IMG/VR virus record: IMGVR_UViG_3300046011_001487
Location: 1-21,668 of that record
Strand: one strand, 5' to 3'
Source of the DNA: a virus
Length of the DNA: 21,668 nucleotides
The translations under genes were made by a program, and so were the position numbers. Shown one piece after another: positions 1 to 6,272 of this stretch. The notes under the pieces were generated by a model. That model was not told the DNA's origin and searched no databases. It saw only the letters and a program-made list of their open reading frames with translations. Position 1 is the first letter of the stretch; each line of letters begins with the position of its first letter.

Positions 1-360
1 GTTGTCAAACATTTTGTTGATTTCAGATTACAGAAATACGATGAACGACGTATCAAACAATTAGAATTATTGACCGCTGATTTGAATTGGTCTATTGAGA
101 AACAACGATTCATCCAATTCTATATTGAGAATTCTAAGATGTTCTCAAGTAAATCCAAGAAGGAATTGGAATCAATGTTGATGTTTGAAGGGTTCGAGTT
201 TGTTGATAGATTGATGGATATTCGTATCTACAATTTAACAAAGGATGATATTGACAAATTGAATACAAGTATCGATAAATTGAATAAGGAAATCGCAGGA
301 TTGAATAAGATGACTGCTGTTAAGATGTATATTAAAGAATTAGAGGAATTGAAACTTTAA
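1..360 (+). CDS. DNA topoisomerase II subunit, C-terminal end (T4 gp52-like), partial
   Basis: The reading frame is open from the first base of the window, so this is the 3' end of a gene that begins upstream (119 residues visible). It looks like the C-terminal end of a GyrA/ParC-type DNA-cleaving subunit, most like T4 gp52, which makes the transient double-strand break in phage type II topoisomerase. Seen: a long helical, charged stretch beginning VVKHFVDFRLQKYDERR, then the IEKQRFIQFYIE segment typical of the coiled-coil tower and dimer region, then a tail with LTKDDIDKLN followed by a leucine and lysine-rich end, as in phage gp52 homologues. The catalytic Tyr domain lies outside the window. 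The TTG at position 70 is not a true start because the frame continues upstream. The stop overlaps the start of the next gene. Identification rests on family resemblance, not on a catalytic motif. Confidence 0.78.
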   Translation, partial: VVKHFVDFRLQKYDERRIKQLELLTADLNWSIEKQRFIQFYIENSKMFSSKSKKELESMLMFEGFEFVDRLMDIRIYNLTKDDIDKLNTSIDKLNKEIAGLNKMTAVKMYIKELEELKL

Positions 361-524
361 TGGACAATCGTAATTATTTGTATAAGACAATAGAAGAATG
401 TCAAGAAATTAGGAGTGATGCTATTGAATATCATAAGTTGAAGAAAGGAATCTTCAGAGGATATTGGAAATGTTATTATTGTTACAATACTATACATGAA
501 GATAGGTTCAACGGTTTTATATAA
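360..524 (+). CDS. Small protein, 54 residues, CxxC motif, unknown function
   Basis: This short gene starts at ATG 360, sharing its A with the TAA stop of the topoisomerase gene (TAATG), and ends at TAA 522-524. The one-base overlap suggests translational coupling. The product starts MDNRNYLYKTIEECQEI and has a late C-Y-Y-C motif (residues 38-41) plus one more Cys at residue 14, so a complete four-ligand zinc site is not evident. Aromatic and basic residues are frequent between residues 30 and 45. No family was recognised. Support for it being a gene is the exact junction with the preceding gene and an uninterrupted frame. It is short enough that chance cannot be excluded. Confidence 0.5.
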   Translation: MDNRNYLYKTIEECQEIRSDAIEYHKLKKGIFRGYWKCYYCYNTIHEDRFNGFI

Positions 525-527
525 ATA
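520..527 (+). promoter_or_regulatory. Exact T4-type late promoter octamer TATAAATA
   Basis: TATAAATA overlaps the stop codon of the preceding small gene. Transcription would begin near 533 and leave a leader of about 120 nt before the start at 655. The leader contains two inverted repeats. An exact match in an AT-rich genome can occur by chance, and this one is farther from its gene than the minus-strand examples. Confidence 0.35.
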
Positions 528-535
528 AAATTAGA

Positions 536-576
536 AAGGTCTATCGACGTAATGAGAAATCGTTATAATAGATCTT
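536..576 (+). other. Possible leader hairpin
   Basis: AAGGTCTAT (536-544) can pair with ATAGATCTT (568-576) with one G-T pair across a 23-nt loop. It lies in the leader of the frameshifted gene at 655. There is no T-run, so it is not a typical terminator. Confidence 0.3.
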
Positions 577-587
577 AGATAAACTAC

Positions 588-610
588 TAAATAAGATTGA
601 ATCTTATTTA
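588..610. repeat. Perfect 11-bp inverted repeat around a single G
   Basis: TAAATAAGATT (588-598), G at 599, then its exact reverse complement AATCTTATTTA (600-610). It is all A/T-rich and sits 45 nt before the start at 655. It could be an operator-like dyad or a weak hairpin in the leader. The function is unknown. Confidence 0.55.
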
Positions 611-654
611 AAATCATTTCGTCTTAATTGACGCACAACAAAAGGAAACAAAAC

Positions 655-982
655 ATGAGTACATTTAAAGAATTCCAAGCATTGGTTATGGAAGAATTCT
701 CATCAGTTAATGAAGCATTAGAAAACGGTAAATGGAAAGCAGGTAAATGGGTCGAAGATTTATCTATGATAGATAATTCTAAACGTAAAAAAAATTGAAG
801 TTGAAAAAGAAAAATACACCATCCATATCAAATTGGATAATGGCGAAATCACAAAACAAAAGGTTACAATTCCGTTCGGGACTTCTGTTGCAGATAAAGC
901 GAATTCTATTTTCCAAACAATTAAACACAATGCCGAAACATGGGGTGCCCCTGCTCCAGTAGAAATTTTAAAAATTGTTTAA
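655..982 (+). pseudogene. Small phage protein (about 108 residues) split by a +1 frameshift at an A8 tract
   Basis: An ATG at 655 has a good ribosome site (AAGGAA 642-647, 7 nt before the start). The frame starts MSTFKEFQALVMEEFSSV and runs to an early TGA at 796-798, immediately after eight consecutive A (787-794). With seven A the frame would continue as KKIEVEKEKYTIHIKLDNGE and end at TAA 980-982, giving about 108 residues with a basic, beta-rich second half. A good terminator follows at 1006. The clean ribosome site, long in-register second half and terminator show that this was, or still is, one gene. The extra A may be a real mutation, an assembly error, or a site where RNA polymerase slippage restores the frame. 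The protein family was not recognised. Confidence 0.65.
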
Positions 983-1005
983 TAAAAACAATCGTATTGT
1001 TTTAG

Positions 1006-1040
1006 AATCCCATCCGCTGAAAAGTTGATGGGATTTTTAT
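1006..1040 (+). terminator. Rho-independent terminator after the frameshifted gene
   Basis: AATCCCATC (1006-1014) and GATGGGATT (1027-1035) form a perfect 9-bp stem with a 12-nt loop, and T-rich sequence continues to 1038. It begins 24 nt after the stop at 982. Its ATCCCA/TGGGAT core recurs in the terminators at 2102 and 15714. Confidence 0.85.
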
Positions 1041-1281
1041 TGCGTAAAATATACATTCTAAATGATTCTTAAAACATCCATTATTTGTCCGTTAATCCAT
1101 CTTAATGATATATGTCAATCAACTCTACAGGACTATTTGAATCCATCTTAAAACAACAAATAATTGGACAGGATTTAATGTTAACATCGAATCAATAAAT
1201 TCACTGTATCGAGAACATCTTAAAGATTCATTATCGCTATTCTAGACATCGAGTTTGTAAATATCAACATAATAATACTTC

Positions 1282-1310
1282 TTGACTTTTCCAGCAAATT
1301 CCATTATAGT
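1282..1310 (+). promoter_or_regulatory. Sigma70-type promoter for the HNH/AP2 gene
   Basis: TTGACT (1282-1287), a 17-nt spacer, and TATAGT (1305-1310) give a near-consensus host promoter reading toward the gene at 1453, with a start near 1317 and a leader of about 135 nt. In copy B the -10 (TATACT, 2424-2429) is kept but the -35 is not. Confidence 0.6.
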
Positions 1311-1452
1311 AGACTATGTCGACGTTTCAGTTAGTGTATATTACTACTTGATTATTCTTTTATATTACTACAAGATTCTTTTCGATTTATCTTTCTTTTT
1401 ATAATTTTTAACATATAATTTTAATCTTTAAACAAACAATGAGGGATTTACA

Positions 1453-2094
1453 ATGACATTATCGGCAGGAACACTTAGAGCAAGACTTGAATACAAACCA
1501 GAAGCTGGAGTATTTGTTGGTAGATTAGATAGAGCCCGTAAGGGTACATTTGACAAGAAAGGATATATGGTAATCAATATTGATGGTAAGAAATATCTAG
1601 GTCATCGATTGGCATATCTTTACATGAATGGTAAATTTCCTGAACATGAAGTGAGTTTCAAAGATAAGAATACATCAAATTGTAAATGGGATAATCTAAT
1701 TGAAGTTAATCCAACACAAAGAGCTTTATTATCTAAATCTGATACAAGTTCAAAATCTGGAGTAAAGGGATTGAATTTAGATAAACGAGGGTTCTACGTG
1801 GCAAGAGTGACTCTTGATAAGAAACCCATTCAGAAATCATTCAAGTTGGACCAAAAAGATGAAGCTGTTAAATGGTTGGAATCAATCAGAGAATCTATTG
1901 GCGTCAATAAAGTGAAATCTAAAACCAACACTGGCGGGTATTATTATGACGTCAATCATAAATGGTTGAAAGATAAAGACAAACCAGTTATATTAAAGTT
2001 GACTCCAGTGGTTAAACAAGAACAACCGAAAGTTATAACAAAATTTGAATACGGACTTTCATTGTTATCTAATCTAGTGGAACAGTATTCGTAA
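1453..2094 (+). CDS. HNH/AP2-type DNA-binding protein with a degenerate HNH site
   Basis: 213 residues. The start ATG 1453 follows GAGGGA at 1441-1446. Residues about 36-87 follow the HNH_3 pattern: GYMVINIDGKKYLGHRLAYL, then a VSFKDKNTSNCKWDNLIEV segment. The family's usual V-D-H-x-D-G/N reads V-S-F-K-D-K here, so the first catalytic His is replaced by Phe. The Asn of CKWDNL and the GHRLAY His remain. Residues about 102-145 (SGVKGLNLDKRGFYVARVTL onward, with a later DEAVKWLES) match the AP2 DNA-binding domain that often accompanies phage HNH homing endonucleases. The C-terminal 60 residues are lysine-rich and unassigned. Known for the family: HNH/AP2 proteins are self-propagating endonucleases. 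Inference: this one binds DNA but probably does not cut. It has its own promoter and terminator and is flanked by direct-repeat elements A and B. Confidence 0.8.
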   Translation: MTLSAGTLRARLEYKPEAGVFVGRLDRARKGTFDKKGYMVINIDGKKYLGHRLAYLYMNGKFPEHEVSFKDKNTSNCKWDNLIEVNPTQRALLSKSDTSSKSGVKGLNLDKRGFYVARVTLDKKPIQKSFKLDQKDEAVKWLESIRESIGVNKVKSKTNTGGYYYDVNHKWLKDKDKPVILKLTPVVKQEQPKVITKFEYGLSLLSNLVEQYS

Positions 2095-2101
2095 TCTAAA
2101 G

Positions 2102-2138
2102 AATCCCAGACGTCTTAATTGACTCTGGGATTTTTATT
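2102..2138 (+). terminator. Rho-independent terminator after the HNH/AP2 gene
   Basis: AATCCCAGA (2102-2110) pairs with TCTGGGATT (2124-2132), and inner GTC/GAC pairs extend the stem. A T-rich run follows. It starts 7 nt after the stop. The apical sequence CGTCTTAATTGAC (2111-2123) also occurs exactly at 620-632. Confidence 0.88.
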
Positions 2139-2269
2139 GGATAAAATTTACATAATTGGTTTGTTGAACTGATACAGGAACATCCATTATTTGTCCAATA
2201 ATCCATCCTAGTGGAATCTTTGTATAATACGTCAATCAACTCTACAGGATACATTGAATCCATCTTAAA

Positions 2270-2389
2270 TCAACAATATGGGCGTTTTAAATTGAACATA
2301 ATCGTCGAAACTGTAAATTCAACATATCGAAAGAGACATCGAGTATTCTTAAGATGAAATAATGTATCGAGTCTGTAAATTACAATCAT
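2270..2389 (-). pseudogene. 39-codon frame with a strong ribosome site inside element B; possible gene remnant
   Basis: On the minus strand AAAGGAG (2403-2397) stands 7 nt before an ATG at 2389. A frame starting MIVIYRLDTLFHLKNTR ends at TGA 2272-2270. After that single stop the same frame stays open from ATG 2263 to TAG 2098-2096. In copy A the matching minus-strand region has several stops and frame changes, yet still shows similar short peptides (for example DIYKLD versus VIYRLD). The simplest reading is a decayed small gene duplicated with the element. Similar peptides also follow from DNA homology alone, so coding is uncertain. Confidence 0.28.
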
Positions 2390-2512
2390 CGAGAAACTCC
2401 TTTCGAAATCGATAAAAAGACAGTATACTAGACTATGTCGACGGTTTGAGTTAGTTCTATAGATTCAATTAAGTTTTCTTTTATATTACTTCAAGACTCT
2501 TTACATAATATA

Positions 2513-4492
2513 TTAGAAATGATATACTTCCACTTTATCTTCATCCAAACCGTCATTAATATATCCTACAGGTAACATTTGTTGGTCGATATAATCCATC
2601 TGTTGATTATACAATTCCTTTCTAATGTCGACATCTCCCATATCCTTGATAAACGACGTTGAACATAACCAAGCAAATATAACACAACACATCACTAGAT
2701 CGTCATGATTAGGTGGATCCGCAGAGTAACTACCTTGTCTTTCGATAAACACAGAAAACTCCTGTATAATATCAGGATCGAATATCAACAACTTAGATTC
2801 CTCAATCAACGACTTCAATGTCATACATCCAATTCGTTTAATCTTCTTATCCATATTCAATCCCACTTCCATTGTTCCTGAAAATGATTCACATGGTATC
2901 TGTCCCTTTGGTGTCTTCTTAATGGAAATCAAATTCTCGTATTCCAAATCATCCTGAAGTATCTGTGCCACCTCCTTCGAACAATTTATCTCCACCAAAA
3001 TGAATGCCTCGTTATACTCCATACCTATTTTATACAGGATATTTGGATATAACATAGGGCTAATCTTATTATCTCTATACTTACCTACAATCTTATACGG
3101 GAAATTCGTCACATCGAAAATAACGGCTGATGAATAATCCCCACCAACACCCTTCGATGTATCCGCCGATATAATATACTGATGCCCTTCAATAGGTGCT
3201 TCCTGTATATCTAATCCATCTCTTGAATAAATGTATGGAATCGGTGACATCGATGAAATAGATGATGAATTTATAAGTGTGGCAGATGAACCTAAGAATT
3301 CACATAACACCTCTTGATTGAATTTAATCTCACCTAATATCTTTAACTGTTCATCTGCCCAAGTTGGATCTCGTTCTGGATGTTCGCTCCAATGTACAGT
3401 GAATGGTACAAATCCGTTAGTTCCTTGTTGAGCATCATTCCAATATTTCCAAAAATGATTGTATCCTAACGGAGTTGACGTCAATACAACTTTTGTTTCT
3501 TTACCAGAGGAAATAGTAGGATACACAGAAGCGAAGAATGCGTCGGCGACGGCATTAGGAATAATTGCCGCTTCGTCCACGTATAAGAAATTACAATTAT
3601 GTGAAATTACTCCATTAGAATAATAACAATGGACATCTTCAACAGTGTCTATATCGTAAACAGTTTCTGGTGTAATCTCAACAATAGATGAAATGATTTT
3701 ATCCGATAGAATATCATTTACATTTAAATCTTCGCATCTAATCCATTCTCCATTTATTTTAAATCTATGATCCAGTGTTGAATTGATATGAATGTCATCT
3801 GTAAATTTTAATTGTAATAATCGTTCCGGCGTTCCTTGATTCAAAACTCCTTTAAAAGATTTGAAACCATAAGGAGTTTTGATTTTGAACGATTCTTTAT
3901 ATGAATTGTATAATTCCTCTATAGAAATATCAAAAACATAATCCCCGTCCAAAATGGTAACAATGGTTTCTCCTGTTACACAAGACTTACCCCTGATTCC
4001 AGATGCAGAAGTTGCGGCAGTGAATATCTTAGAACCATTTTCTAAATGCATATCACCTTTGTTCAAGGATAGTACACCGTGTTGTAACCATTTCGGTAAA
4101 GATTCATACATTAATTGTATACGACTTAGTACCTCTCTAGCAGCCGCGGCTTTATTTGCTAAAATGGCGGTAGTCTTATGGTTATTGAATAATGTGTAAT
4201 GTAATATGTATGCTGAAGTTACCGTAGTTTTTCCGAGCTGGCGCCCAATTAATGCTAAAACCTTGCGTTCACTGTGGAGTAAGCGAACATAATCCTTTTG
4301 AAACGGATACATTTCAAAATTCACTAATCCCCTATCCAATGAAACAACTTTACAGTATGTAACAATAAAATAACAAGGATCTTGTTTGCATTTAATGTAT
4401 TCTTCTATTTGTTCTTGAGTGAAATCAACTTTATATCCAGTTGGTTTTAAATTTTCATTACCATTATAACCAAGTAATTTATTATCTGCCAT
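2513..4492 (-). CDS. Terminase large subunit (T4 gp17-like) with an in-frame mini-intein
   Basis: 659 residues as encoded; about 530 after removal of the intein (residues 171-299). The enzyme is the packaging motor ATPase plus headful nuclease that pumps DNA into the prohead through the portal. ATPase domain: Walker A GRQLGKTT (residues 83-90); Walker B FLYVDEAA (302-309), in which D306 and E307 are expected to be the metal-binding and catalytic acids; coupling motif LTSTP (337-341). Nuclease domain: ISADTSKG with D444, LVEINCSKE with E501, and PNHDDLV with D597/D598. All key residues are present. The start ATG 4492 has AAAGGAA about 6 nt upstream, lying inside the last codons of the preceding homing endonuclease gene. 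It is the last gene of the minus-strand late block. Splicing is presumably required for packaging activity. Confidence 0.95.
   Translation of the reverse strand: MADNKLLGYNGNENLKPTGYKVDFTQEQIEEYIKCKQDPCYFIVTYCKVVSLDRGLVNFEMYPFQKDYVRLLHSERKVLALIGRQLGKTTVTSAYILHYTLFNNHKTTAILANKAAAAREVLSRIQLMYESLPKWLQHGVLSLNKGDMHLENGSKIFTAATSASGIRGKSCVTGETIVTILDGDYVFDISIEELYNSYKESFKIKTPYGFKSFKGVLNQGTPERLLQLKFTDDIHINSTLDHRFKINGEWIRCEDLNVNDILSDKIISSIVEITPETVYDIDTVEDVHCYYSNGVISHNCNFLYVDEAAIIPNAVADAFFASVYPTISSGKETKVVLTSTPLGYNHFWKYWNDAQQGTNGFVPFTVHWSEHPERDPTWADEQLKILGEIKFNQEVLCEFLGSSATLINSSSISSMSPIPYIYSRDGLDIQEAPIEGHQYIISADTSKGVGGDYSSAVIFDVTNFPYKIVGKYRDNKISPMLYPNILYKIGMEYNEAFILVEINCSKEVAQILQDDLEYENLISIKKTPKGQIPCESFSGTMEVGLNMDKKIKRIGCMTLKSLIEESKLLIFDPDIIQEFSVFIERQGSYSADPPNHDDLVMCCVIFAWLCSTSFIKDMGDVDIRKELYNQQMDYIDQQMLPVGYINDGLDEDKVEVYHF
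3596..3982 (-). mobile_element. Mini-intein (129 residues, no endonuclease domain) in the terminase
   Basis: Terminase residues 171-299 interrupt the normal motif between IRGKS and NFLYVDEAA. Intein landmarks seen: Cys171 first residue in CVTGETIV (block A); STLDH with T239 and H242 (block B); VYDIDTVEDVHCYYSNG (block F); ISHN ending with H298-N299 (block G), followed by Cys300 as the first downstream residue. All residues needed for class 1 splicing are present. Between blocks B and F there are only about 35 residues, so no LAGLIDADG or HNH endonuclease is inserted. At 129 residues it is near the lower size limit of natural inteins. The site is just before Walker B in an essential gene, which is typical of intein targeting. 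Confidence 0.95.
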
Positions 4493-4494
4493 GT

Positions 4495-5643
4495 TTAATT
4501 CCTTTTAAACATAATATCGAATGAAGTATAAACATGTTCTGGATTTTCTACATATCCATTAACATCTTCCATGAGTGTGTCCAAATCAATGTCATTTAAA
4601 ACTTCTGTCCAACCAAATTCACCATAATCGTCTTTTTTAATGTAATTCTTATACTTACGTTTTAATAACTGTTCGGTTTGGAATGCATGATTTATATTTT
4701 CCATCTTCTGAAACATAATTGTATTGCATGTATTCAATAAATGTAATGGATATCTATGATGTAATTTTGTTTTAAATGTAATACCAATTTTAATTTTATC
4801 GTCAAATTGTATAACATAAAAATATCCATCTTCGGTTAATTCTTTACTCCATAACGATCTAAAATTGACTTTGGATGTTTTTATTTTAGATCTAGATTGA
4901 TATAATTCATTTGCTAATTCAACATCACCATTAGTTTTATTAAGAGCCCAATCAAATGAAGATGAATCTTTTTTTCTATTAGATTCATCAATAAGATCTT
5001 GTGTTCTAGCATTCAGAGTATTTTGCCAATTTATTTGTCTTTGTTCCCAAAATGCTTTACCTTCAATTTCTCCATATTTAGAAATACATTTTTCTAATGT
5101 AAACTTGCATGTGGTGCTAATTATTTCTAACGCTTCCTCTTCGGAACGACCTCTACTCGTGTGATACTCAATGGTGTTGAATATGTTATTATTTTCACGT
5201 TTTGTGTCACTAGCAGTTTTAAACAATTCCTGTATATGATTTTCTACATAGTCGTCAGGTAATTCTTCATATTTGATAAACTTCTTAGAATAAGGTGATA
5301 ATCGACCACCGTGTTGATATGCTGGGTTCTTATCACCTTTAATTCTGTTGCATTTAGATACGCAAACTATAGGTCCATATTTCTCTCTGTATTCTAATTG
5401 AGATAATCCGTGGGTCTTAGGATGTTCTGCTAGATCTCTGGTTCTGAATCCACAGACCCCGCATTCAACATATTCGTCCTTGTCCATATCGTCTGGAAAT
5501 TTAATTCTACTACGTTCAATTGTAGTTTTCCATCTAGCATTAAATGCTGATATTTTTTTACATTTATCGGAACATAATGTGTTCAATCTATTATTGGGAA
5601 TGAATGGAGTTTCGCAAACCTTACATGTAATTTCTTTAAACAT
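4495..5643 (-). CDS. Free-standing GIY-YIG-type homing endonuclease with zinc fingers
   Basis: 382 residues, apparently intact. N-terminal zinc site C-x2-C...C-x3-C at residues 7-28. Second finger C61-x2-C64...H74-x3-H78 followed by LSQLEYREKYG, a Ros/MucR-like pattern seen in phage homing endonucleases. NUMOD3-like GDKNPAYQHGG at 103-113. A middle segment with FTLEKCISKYGEIEGKAFWE is common in such enzymes. The C-terminal catalytic domain has YFYVIQF (274-280), KIGIT (285-289), R297 and E324, the layout of the GIY-YIG/T5orf172 nuclease fold. It lies immediately upstream of the intein-bearing terminase with only 2 nt between its stop and the terminase ATG, and its 3' end carries that gene's ribosome site. 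Its own start (ATG 5643) has only a weak ribosome site. Inferred role: cutting intein-less (or gene-less) alleles to spread this locus. Confidence 0.85.
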   Translation of the reverse strand: MFKEITCKVCETPFIPNNRLNTLCSDKCKKISAFNARWKTTIERSRIKFPDDMDKDEYVECGVCGFRTRDLAEHPKTHGLSQLEYREKYGPIVCVSKCNRIKGDKNPAYQHGGRLSPYSKKFIKYEELPDDYVENHIQELFKTASDTKRENNNIFNTIEYHTSRGRSEEEALEIISTTCKFTLEKCISKYGEIEGKAFWEQRQINWQNTLNARTQDLIDESNRKKDSSSFDWALNKTNGDVELANELYQSRSKIKTSKVNFRSLWSKELTEDGYFYVIQFDDKIKIGITFKTKLHHRYPLHLLNTCNTIMFQKMENINHAFQTEQLLKRKYKNYIKKDDYGEFGWTEVLNDIDLDTLMEDVNGYVENPEHVYTSFDIMFKRN

Positions 5644-5719
5644 AAATTCAAATTATCTTTTATTGTTAATGATGAAATTACATATAATAAATTTACTGTC
5701 ACCCTTGAATACCTATAAT

Positions 5720-6124
5720 TCACTTACCATCAACATAAGTTTTATATTCATCAACAAGAAAAGCGATAGCTTCTTTACCTTTAACAGATTTAAAGAAGAT
5801 GGGAATATGAGAAGCAATAACAGGATCCGATAACCATTTCATTTGGTCAGGCGTTAGAACAGAAGCAGCAAAGTCATTTATTTGTTTTTCAAGTTCAGAC
5901 ATTGGTGGAGCAACGGGAGTTTGTTCTTGTGGTTTGACTTGAGTATTTAATAATTTTTGGATTTCATCTTGGACAGTTTTCTGGATGATTTCTTGATAAT
6001 TTACAGGAGGTTGTTGAGGTGGATAATTGCCGTAGGGTGGTTGTAATGGCATTGATTGATGTTGTTTTAGAATATCCAATTGTTGTTGTAAAGAATCCAA
6101 ATTTAACGTAGGCGGATTGTACAT
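5720..6124 (-). CDS. Q/P-rich protein, 134 residues, unknown; occupies the gp16 position
   Basis: Residues 13-45 are rich in Gln and Pro (LQQQLDILKQHQ then PPYGNYPPQQPP), which suggests a disordered segment. Residues 46-60 (EIIQKTVQDEIQKLLN) look helical, and the C-terminal 60 residues form a compact helical region ending VDEYKTYVDGK. ATG 6124 has an AGGA 9 nt upstream. A late-promoter-like octamer lies at 6159-6152, and a terminator for the previous gene at 6202-6176, so it probably forms its own transcript start. In T4 the gene before gp17 is the small terminase gp16. No helix-turn-helix or other small-terminase signature was seen here, so that assignment is only positional. It could equally be a minor virion protein. 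Confidence 0.75.
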   Translation of the reverse strand: MYNPPTLNLDSLQQQLDILKQHQSMPLQPPYGNYPPQQPPVNYQEIIQKTVQDEIQKLLNTQVKPQEQTPVAPPMSELEKQINDFAASVLTPDQMKWLSDPVIASHIPIFFKSVKGKEAIAFLVDEYKTYVDGK

Positions 6125-6151
6125 AATATAATGTCCTGTATGAAATAAAAT

Positions 6152-6159
6152 TATTTACA
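6152..6159 (-). promoter_or_regulatory. Late-promoter-like octamer (TGTAAATA, 7 of 8)
   Basis: On the minus strand TGTAAATA ends 28 nt before the ATG at 6124, downstream of a terminator. The spacing to the gene is like that of the octamers at 11457 and 15482. Confidence 0.35.
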
Positions 6160-6175
6160 TGAAAATTTAGGCATT

Positions 6176-6202
6176 AAAAAAAGGAACTACTAGAGTCCCT
6201 TT
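6176..6202 (-). terminator. Rho-independent terminator after the Ala/Gln-rich protein gene
   Basis: Minus-strand AAAGGGAC (6202-6195) pairs with GTTCCTTT (6187-6180) with one G-T pair and a 7-nt loop. The pairing runs into a seven-T tract (6182-6176). It stands about 70 nt after the stop at 6273. Confidence 0.88.
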
Positions 6203-6272
6203 GGTAACGACATTAAACCGTATCTGGATTTCGATACAATTGATTCATTGTCTTGAGAAATAAATGGGTCAA

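Larger units (their letters stand above)
1006..1382. repeat. Intergenic element copy A (about 0.4 kb, direct repeat of copy B)
   Basis: This gene-free stretch is collinear with 2102-2503. Exact shared blocks are AACATCCATTATTTGTCC (1073 and 2179), GTCAATCAACTCTACAGGA (1114 and 2231), TTGAATCCATCTTAAA (1137 and 2254), TAGACTATGTCGACG (1310 and 2429) and TTCTTTTATATTACT (1355 and 2476). The blocks are spaced 41, 23, 173 and 45 nt apart here, and 52, 23, 175 and 47 nt apart in copy B. The terminator and the TAAAAT(A/T)TACAT that follows it are also part of the unit. After 1382 the sequence is AT-rich leader for the next gene. No intact gene was found on either strand. A minus-strand reading resembles decayed coding sequence. 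Confidence 0.85.
2102..2503. repeat. Intergenic element copy B (about 0.4 kb)
   Basis: This is the second copy of the element described at 1006-1382, in the same orientation. It fills the space between the HNH/AP2 gene and the convergent terminase gene, and homology stops about 10 nt short of the terminase stop codon. Substitutions and small indels between the copies are frequent, so the duplication is not recent. The only gene-like feature seen is a 39-codon minus-strand frame at 2270-2389. Confidence 0.85.

Noticed and set aside
1041-1452. tRNA or other standard RNA gene in the gaps
   Set aside because: No cloverleaf with conserved tRNA bases could be found in either large gap; the repeated blocks do not match a known RNA family that I recognise.
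2096-2263. 55-codon minus-strand frame in element B after the in-frame stop
   Set aside because: It has no ribosome site, runs through the terminator of the HNH/AP2 gene, and is best explained as part of the decayed or noncoding element.
3954-4199. Plus-strand open frame opposite the terminase
   Set aside because: It is antisense to well-conserved terminase motifs, with no ribosome site or promoter.
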